Below are positions 7,801-11,321 of a stretch of DNA of 11,321 nucleotides, piece by piece; the stretch's first letter is position 1; each line of letters begins with the position of its first letter. The position numbers and the translations under genes are program-made. Under the pieces are notes generated by a model. It saw only the letters and a program-made list of their open reading frames with translations, did no database searches and was not told where the DNA came from. The stretch lies in contig JAUVKE010000054.1 in the NCBI GenBank assembly GCA_030592105.1, positions 1 through 11,321 of the forward strand, in the 5' to 3' direction. Origin of the DNA: Desulfobacteraceae bacterium (lineage in GTDB: Bacteria; Desulfobacterota; Desulfobacteria; Desulfobacterales; BuS5).

Positions 7801-7929
7801 GGCGGTGAAGGTTCAGAAGTCTGGAATGCCATGGGAAATACTGTTATAGGGGGCCTGGCTGTAAGCGGACTTGTTACCCTTGTTCTTATTCCGATTGTAT
7901 ATTCAATGGTCCATGCATCACGTGAATAA
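4858..7929 (+). CDS. HAE1/AcrB-family RND efflux transporter (inner-membrane pump)
   Basis: The 1023-residue protein has the full length and two-fold layout of hydrophobe/amphiphile exporters. TM1 (about 10-30) is followed by a large periplasmic porter/docking domain, TM2-6, a linker, TM7 (about 530-550), a second periplasmic domain and TM8-12. Proton-relay residues are present: the TM4 Asp pair D399-D400 in GMVVDDAIVVIENI, and K930 in GIAVKNAIVLIDY of TM10. It should therefore be a proton-driven antiporter working as a trimer with the adaptor and channel upstream. The start follows AAGGAAGG and lies 2 nt after the adaptor stop. Substrate cannot be read from sequence; drugs, bile-like compounds or solvents are usual for the family. 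The gene contains several long homopolymers but reads through intact. Confidence 0.93.
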   Translation: MKLPEIAVNRPVSTLMLFAAVILIGVISFFKLNLDLLPEIDPPAISVITPYPGASASDVESEVTKYMEDQLSTTPNLDRLESVSKDNFSIVTCIFNWGSDLDVAVNDIREKIDFAKVDIADGADEPVVFKFSSSIAPVLVMTVTANESKSDLFRIVDKQIADPLKRLHGVGAIFYEGAVERQINVSFDRQALEAYHLSIYQIQQTLMAENLDLPAGTIKINESELQLRVAGRYKNSVEIANTIIAKQGDSLIRLKDVAKVLDAHEEKSQWTWGKDSPGMVVFIQKQSGENTVNVINAVKKELVRLKPNLPSDISMDIVVDTSDHIYIMIRNLAESAGAGAVLVVIICFIFLRRFRTSFVVSLAIPFSILAAIIALFFMGYTINVISLMSLSIAIGMVVDDAIVVIENIIRHIDEGEAPATAAISGASEVGMAVAASTLTIVAVFTPLLFIKGIAGIIFGQLAFLILVTILASLFISLTLTPMACSKLVRSREERKTNSFFLWSEKQFDKIEKGYTHLLEYVLDNKKGTLVILGAVLIVSMLLIPLIGTEFLPEVDNGEVEVVVELAQGTRGEVTAQTTKEILDIFNKVPELVTSYGLAGQSKSGMLSAIGISEGTNVGRAGVRLIPKRERDRSAKEIASEIRPMVEAMPKVVKSSVRAMSSVQMVFFGGGTAISIEVLGHDFEKTNDAANKISEILKTTPGAIDVRISRKKLRPEIKIKLDRDKAATLGLNVAMVASTLRANYYGFDDAKLRDAGDDFGIRLRLKEVQRRSIKEIGETPLTTMGGGIVKLRSVAEITETSGPVEIERKNRVRVTRVLAGVQGRSLGDVVKDVKAQMEELNLSSDVIIEWGGEVNEQKEAFRDLTLLLIVGIILVFMVMASEFEDFVDPLIIMFSVPFAFVGVILAFVFTGTPLNLMSFIGLIMLMGIAVKNAIVLIDYTNLLRSRGMELTEAIIVGGKTRLRPVLMTSLTTIFGMLPLAMSGGEGSEVWNAMGNTVIGGLAVSGLVTLVLIPIVYSMVHASRE
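6851..6867 (+). repeat. T8G9 homopolymer tract inside the RND gene
   Basis: Eight T residues (6851-6858) are followed by nine G (6859-6867), encoding VFFGGGT. A gain or loss of one base would truncate the pump in its second half. The length shown keeps the frame. Confidence 0.85.
7206..7215 (+). repeat. G10 homopolymer tract inside the RND gene
   Basis: Ten consecutive G residues encode the GGG of TTMGGGIVKLRSV. With the T8G9 tract upstream it is the second long G-run in one gene and a possible slippage or sequencing-error site. Confidence 0.85.
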
Positions 7930-7977
7930 TTAAAGGGCACCTTGAAATTTGTTTTGCTACTATTTATTGTAAAGTAC

Positions 7978-8011
7978 AAAAAGGGGCGGTTTTTAAACCT
8001 GCCCCTTTTTT
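7978..8011. terminator. bidirectional intrinsic terminator between the RND gene and recN
   Basis: AAAAAGGGGC (7978-7987) pairs with GCCCCTTTTT (8001-8010), with a further GGTTT/AAACC inner stem. T-runs follow the GC stem on both strands, so it can end the efflux transcript from the left and recN from the right. The recN stop codon overlaps its right edge. Confidence 0.85.
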
Positions 8012-9713
8012 ACGTGCAATCAAGCATCTCTTTTGCGTGGTCAAGTATTGCCCTGGTAATTTTTTCGCCACCCATCATCCTTGCCATCTCTTTTACCCTT
8101 TCTTCATTGTTTACAGGAGAGATTGAGGTAATGGTTCTGCCGTTTTCAACATTTTTTGAAATTTTGAAATGATGGTCACCAAACCTGGCAATCTGGGGCA
8201 AGTGTGTAATGCATATTATCTGGTGATGATGTGCAAGTAAATGGAGTTTTTTGCCCACAACTTCTGCCACATCCCCCCCAACACCGGAATCGACTTCATC
8301 AAATATTATGGTTTCAACAGATTCTGATTCCGCAAGTATTGCTTTTATTGCGAGAATCATCCTTGAAAGTTCTCCTCCGGATGCAATCTGCGCCAGGGGT
8401 TTTAATTTTTCTCCCACATTGGGGGCTATTAAAAACAGAGCCTGATCAATACCTGTTTCAGTGATAAGGCTCTTTTCAGCAACAAGAAATGGTTCTGTTC
8501 TTTCATCTGCCTTAATGGTTTTTAAGGAAAGCTCAAATTTTGTCCCGGCCATTTTTAATGTTGAAAGTTCCTTTTCAACTTTTTGGGCCATATGGTTTGC
8601 TGTTGTTTTCCTTTTTTCAGAGAGAATAACTGCAAGCCCGGCCAGGTGTTTGTGCATACGGTCAAGCTCTCTCCCGGCTGCATCTATCCTGTCGGAGATA
8701 TTTTCAATGCCGGACAGTTCTTTATCGATTTTCTTAAAATAGGACCCAACCCCATCCAGGGTTCCGCCATATTTTCGTTTTAATTTCTGTAGCGTATACA
8801 ACCGCTCTTCAATATTTTCAAGACGCAGGTCATCAACGGTGATATTATTAAGATACCCCCTTAAATCTTCCGCAAGATCTTCTATTTTAAATGTAAAATC
8901 GCTGATACTTTCAGCGTAATCAGAAATTATAGGATCAATTGCAGAGGCCTTATCCATATTTTTTTTTATTTCAACAAGTTTTTCAACCACAGCCCCTCTG
9001 GAGCTGTAGAGTTCTTCAATGCTTCCATAAATTATCCGGTGGATCAATTCACTGTTTTTAAGCTTGATTTTCTCTTTTTCAAGTTCTTCATCTTCCTCTG
9101 GATTTTTTATGGCAGCATCTGTGATCTCTTTTTTCTGAAACTCGAGCAGAGCAAGATGTTCGGTTTGTCTCTCCTTTTGCGATTTAAGAGTATCAAGCTC
9201 TTCTATAAGAGGAATCAACCCGCGATAACATTGGGTTACTTTATTGCGTAAATGTGCAAGCCCGCCAAATTGATCGAGTATGAGCAGGTGCTGATCTTCT
9301 TTTAAGAGCCCCTGATGTGCGTACTGCCCTGAAATGCTGGCAAGATTTTCCGTTGTTGAAATAAGTGTCTGAATGGTTGCAATATGTCCGTTAATATAGA
9401 TTCTGTGCCTGTTATTGCCTGCAATAATTCTTCGGATGGAAAGCTGACCGGATGAATCAAGGCCGGGGTTCCCACTGCCATGGGCCGCCATACTCTCAGG
9501 CGCAACTTTAAATAACGCCTCAATTTCAGCATTTTTTGCCCCTGTTCTGACCAGTTTTGCCGAGGCTCTGCTCCCCAGCAGAAGATTGACGGCATTTATT
9601 ATAATTGATTTGCCGGCTCCGGTTTCACCACTTATAATTGTTAATCCGTCAGAAAATAATATATGAAGATCATCAATGATGGCAAAATTTTTTATTGAAA
9701 GTTCCTGAAGCAT
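8010..9713 (-). CDS. recN: DNA repair protein RecN
   Basis: The 567-residue SMC-like ATPase acts in recombinational repair of double-strand breaks. The N-terminal half of the nucleotide-binding head holds Walker A GETGAGKS (29-36) after the typical opening MLQELSIKNFAIIDDL. A long coiled-coil middle follows (about 150-400). The C-terminal half has the ABC signature ASGGELSRM (444-452), Walker B IIFDEVDSG (469-477) and the THLPQIARFGDHHF block that is diagnostic for RecN. Length fits the family (about 550-570). ATG 9713 is chosen because family members start MLxxLxIxNFA; a TTG 96 bases upstream lies inside the likely promoter and adds non-conserved sequence. It stands alone, convergent with the pump gene. 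No LexA-like box was recognised, though the SOS box of this lineage is not known to me. Confidence 0.95.
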   Translation of the reverse strand: MLQELSIKNFAIIDDLHILFSDGLTIISGETGAGKSIIINAVNLLLGSRASAKLVRTGAKNAEIEALFKVAPESMAAHGSGNPGLDSSGQLSIRRIIAGNNRHRIYINGHIATIQTLISTTENLASISGQYAHQGLLKEDQHLLILDQFGGLAHLRNKVTQCYRGLIPLIEELDTLKSQKERQTEHLALLEFQKKEITDAAIKNPEEDEELEKEKIKLKNSELIHRIIYGSIEELYSSRGAVVEKLVEIKKNMDKASAIDPIISDYAESISDFTFKIEDLAEDLRGYLNNITVDDLRLENIEERLYTLQKLKRKYGGTLDGVGSYFKKIDKELSGIENISDRIDAAGRELDRMHKHLAGLAVILSEKRKTTANHMAQKVEKELSTLKMAGTKFELSLKTIKADERTEPFLVAEKSLITETGIDQALFLIAPNVGEKLKPLAQIASGGELSRMILAIKAILAESESVETIIFDEVDSGVGGDVAEVVGKKLHLLAHHHQIICITHLPQIARFGDHHFKISKNVENGRTITSISPVNNEERVKEMARMMGGEKITRAILDHAKEMLDCT

Positions 9714-9780
9714 AAGACTTATTAGAGAAAAAAAGATAATAAAAGGGGTATATACCACGCAGCACACATTTTTAAAGGAG

Positions 9781-9809
9781 ATCCTATACTTTTCAATTAT
9801 GGAAGTCAA
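9781..9809 (-). promoter_or_regulatory. probable recN promoter
   Basis: On the minus strand TTGACT (9809-9804), a 17-base spacer and TAGGAT (9786-9781) match sigma70 boxes at 5/6 and 4/6. The predicted leader is about 60 bases to ATG 9713. The placement explains why the TTG at 9809 is an unlikely start codon. Confidence 0.4.
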
Positions 9810-9872
9810 GGTAAGTCCCGTGCCGGTCCAGATAGAGGCGCAGGGTTCTTTGTCCTTTTAAACTTTATGGCT

Positions 9873-9898
9873 CATATTGACATAAAATGGCCAATATG
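9873..9898. promoter_or_regulatory. inverted repeat between recN and rpn
   Basis: CATATTG (9873-9879) and CAATATG (9892-9898) are perfect 7-bp arms 12 bases apart. It lies upstream of both recN and rpn in a stretch (9810-9936) with no coding signal. It may be an operator, a hairpin or chance in AT-rich DNA. Confidence 0.2.
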
Positions 9899-9936
9899 CC
9901 ACAGTAAAGATTGAGTTTGTGATCATAAATAAATTT

Positions 9937-9988
9937 TTAGATAATTACCCGATTTTAAAATTTGGCACAGGGCCAGCCCCCAAATTTT
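9937..9988 (+). repeat. partial palindromic repeat, copy D, upstream of rpn
   Basis: The first 40 bases (9937-9976) match 11077-11116 at 37 of 40 in the same orientation. The end, CACAGGGCCAG, resembles the loop shoulder of copies A and B. Most of the usual core is missing; instead AAAATTTGG (9957-9965) folds back directly on CCAAATTTT (9980-9988). It looks like a decayed or internally deleted member of the palindromic family, ending about 40 bases before the rpn start codon. Confidence 0.6.
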
Positions 9989-10291
9989 TGTTAATTTTAA
10001 ACCCTAAAAAAACCGAATCGAAAAAAATATGAGACGGGAATCCCACGATCATAATTTTAAAAACATTTTTATAGATTTTCCAAAAGAAGCGCTGGAATGG
10101 GTACTACCTCAGGCGGTACAAAGTTTTGGGCCTGTAAAAAATATAGAGTTTGTTCGGCAGGAACCAAAGAAACATAAACTCTCCCAACAGCATTTTGTAT
10201 TGGATATGCCTATTTTATTCTCTTTTGAAAACCAGCAGCTTCTTTTATGGCTGGTGGAGTTTCAGGAAGATAAATCAAAATTTTCGATTTG

Positions 10292-10392
10292 TAGATTGTC
10301 AGATAATTAATTTCACAAGGCCAGAGGAAGGAAGGCGTATTATAATACTCCGACGACCGATAACGCAGTGAAATTATTTATGTGACGATCTA
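10292..10392. mobile_element. complete palindromic MITE-like element, copy B, inside rpn
   Basis: A 101-bp hairpin element. Arms 10292-10316 and 10368-10392 pair at 22 of 25 (one more is a T-G wobble). The 51-nt loop (10317-10367) begins AAGGCCAGAGG, contains the perfect palindrome GTATTATAATAC (10337-10348) and ends CGACCGATAACGCA. Flanks read TG (10290-10291) and TA (10393-10394). The rebuilt rpn target CGATT-TA-TAAGG implies duplication of a TA dinucleotide, with one later A-to-G change on the left. It has no coding capacity. Confidence 0.8.
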
Positions 10393-10839
10393 TATAAGGT
10401 GGCGCATTATGCCATAGATTCCATTGAAGCATATCCTGATGCTCAGGTTATTCCAACGGTACTTTTTACTAATCGTAAAAAATGGCGTAAAGATGTTTTG
10501 CATGAACTGGAATCCAGACTGAGTAGTCAGTTATTTATTTATTTCAAATATGTATTTGTTAAATTATTTGACTTTAAGGCACGTGATTATTACGATTCCA
10601 ATAATCCTGTTGTTAAAATTCTGCTCCCCAAAATGGATTATAACCATGATGAACGAATTGAGGTGATAACCCAGGCATATAAAGGACTTTATGATTTGGC
10701 ATCTCATATGATGTTTGATAAATATATTGATTTCATTGATATTTACGCGGGGATCAGTGAAAATGAACGGGATAAACTGTATTATGAGATAACAGAGCAT
10801 AAGGAGACAGCTATGTTGGCACAATATATACGGGATAAA

Positions 10840-10923
10840 GGTATCCAGCAAGGTATCCAGCAGGGTATCCAGGAAGGTATTCAGGAAGGTATCCAACAAG
10901 GCATCCAGAAAGGTGTTCAAAAA
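10840..10923 (+). repeat. seven 12-nt in-frame repeats (GIQx) in rpn
   Basis: Units of 12 bases encode GIQQ, GIQQ, GIQE, GIQE, GIQQ, GIQK and GVQK. Such Gly-Ile/Val-Gln/Glu repeats near the C-terminus are common in Rpn/YhgA-like proteins and often vary in number through slippage. Confidence 0.9.
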
Positions 10924-11067
10924 AACTTAAAGAATAACATTCTTAAAATGTATCAAAAAGGGATGACCACTGATCAAATTTCGGATATTCTCGAAATTGA
11001 AAAAGAAAAAGTTTTGGTTTTAATCAAAGAGGGCAAAATGGCCTGAATAGCATTGTTACATTTCAGG

Positions 11068-11121
11068 TATAGATTGTTAGATAATTACCCGATTTGAAAA
11101 TTTGGCACAAGGCCGGAGGGA
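11068..11121 (+). repeat. partial palindromic repeat, copy C, overlapping the lipB 3' end
   Basis: It begins TATAGATTGTTAGATAATTA, the same outer end as copies A and B, has a longer inner arm ending AATTTGGCAC, then the loop shoulder AAGGCCGGAGGG. The complementary right arm is missing: sequence beyond 11121 is lipB coding sequence. Bases 11077-11116 match copy D at 37 of 40. On the minus strand it supplies the last codons and the stop of lipB. Confidence 0.65.
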
Positions 11122-11321
11122 GGGGTAAGAAGCTCCTCCAGTCGGGAAAGTGAACTGTAAATCGGCTCTATATGAAAAAGCGCTGCAAAATATTTTTGAA
11201 GCAATTTTTGAACATCCTCTTCATTTATCCTGTTGCGGGTTTCCTTTTCCATGGATGTTACAGCAACACCCTCCATGCCGCAGGGGTTGATCCACCTAAA
11301 TGGTTCCAGGGATAGATTTAC
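11085..11321 (-). CDS. lipB: octanoyltransferase LipB, C-terminal part (cut by window edge)
   Basis: The visible 78 residues carry FRWINPCGMEGVAVTSM, the conserved LipB block whose cysteine (C14 of this fragment) is the acyl-thioester nucleophile. LipB moves octanoyl groups from acyl carrier protein to lipoyl domains, the first step of endogenous lipoate synthesis in the cytoplasm. The catalytic lysine and N-terminus lie outside the window. About 64 residues follow the cysteine, more than the roughly 44 in E. coli LipB. The last stretch, from about LTPPSGLVPNFQIG to the TAA, is read from copy C of the palindromic repeat. The tail is therefore probably a replacement or extension caused by the repeat rather than native sequence. 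Confidence 0.85.
   Translation of the reverse strand, partial: VNLSLEPFRWINPCGMEGVAVTSMEKETRNRINEEDVQKLLQKYFAALFHIEPIYSSLSRLEELLTPPSGLVPNFQIG

Larger units (their letters stand above)
10029..11046 (+). pseudogene. Rpn-family (YhgA-like) PD-(D/E)XK nuclease, split by a palindromic element
   Basis: Two fragments of one gene: 10029-10290 and 10394-11046. Joining them removes 103 bases and restores one frame of 304 codons across the break, FSI-YKVAHYAID, which fits the family. Rpn proteins are recombination-promoting nucleases often annotated as putative transposases. The candidate active site is D59 (FVLDM) and E77-x-Q79 (LVEFQ), all in the 5' fragment. The 3' fragment holds the helical middle, seven GIQx repeats and a C-terminal MTTDQISDILEIEKEKV segment typical of the family. 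As it stands, the 5' piece ends at TAA 10308-10310 in the element after 93 residues. The 3' piece could start at GTG 10399 (215 residues) but lacks the catalytic residues. Partial repeats D and C flank it. A short ATG-proximal region without an obvious ribosome site leaves the true start uncertain. Confidence 0.8.

Noticed and set aside
8010..9713. Plus-strand open frames opposite recN
   Set aside because: All are antisense to a full-length, motif-complete RecN and show no independent signals.
9714..9809. N-terminal extension of RecN from a TTG at 9809
   Set aside because: The added 32 residues do not resemble the family and overlap a likely promoter. The family start MLQELSIKNFAI fits ATG 9713.
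10292..10392. Palindromic elements as integron attC sites (GTTAGAT and TGCGTTATC resemble attC boxes)
   Set aside because: The box-like sequences are in the wrong order for attC (GTTRRRY on the left, RYYYAAC on the right), are not kept in copy A, and no integrase or cassette array is present.
9937..11116. CRISPR array
   Set aside because: Repeats are few, differ in length and interior, and are spaced irregularly by genes. No cas gene is present.

Overview
The window looks like a chromosomal segment of an anaerobic Desulfobacterota-type bacterium, perhaps Desulfobacterales. That placement is inferred from moderate-to-low GC, the mix of gene families, a cysteine-bearing ChlI-like ATPase and an Rpn-family gene with a GIQx-repeat tail. 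No marker gene in the window fixes the taxonomy.

Layout: (1) 1-796, minus: 5' part of a ChlI/BchI-type AAA+ ATPase, running off the left edge. (2) 797-1282: a divergent intergenic region with a good sigma70-like promoter on each strand, a 19-bp palindrome just downstream of the minus-strand promoter, and a terminator-like hairpin in the ATPase leader. (3) 1283-7929, plus: an efflux locus made of a TetR-family repressor, a TolC-type outer-membrane channel, a periplasmic adaptor and an HAE1/AcrB-type RND pump. Together these would form a tripartite drug or solvent exporter with local control. The adaptor carries an in-frame TAG at codon 83, so the pump is either broken, rescued by readthrough, or uses a recoded TAG. 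(4) 7978-8011: a bidirectional terminator shared with recN. (5) 8010-9713, minus: recN, for double-strand-break repair. (6) 9714-11120: an accessory patch holding an Rpn-family (PD-(D/E)XK) nuclease gene split by a small palindromic element and flanked by two partial, directly oriented repeats. (7) 11085-11321, minus: the C-terminal end of lipB, whose last codons and stop lie inside one of those repeats.

The most unusual content is a family of short palindromic elements. Two complete copies (1928-2017 and 10292-10392) share loop-shoulder sequences and TA-flanked ends but have different inner arms that remain self-complementary within each copy. Two partial relatives flank the rpn gene. One complete copy sits between tetR and tolC; the other splits rpn so precisely that the uninterrupted reading frame can be reconstructed. 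They behave like TA-targeting MITEs of the Correia/IS630 kind. What mobilises them is not visible here.
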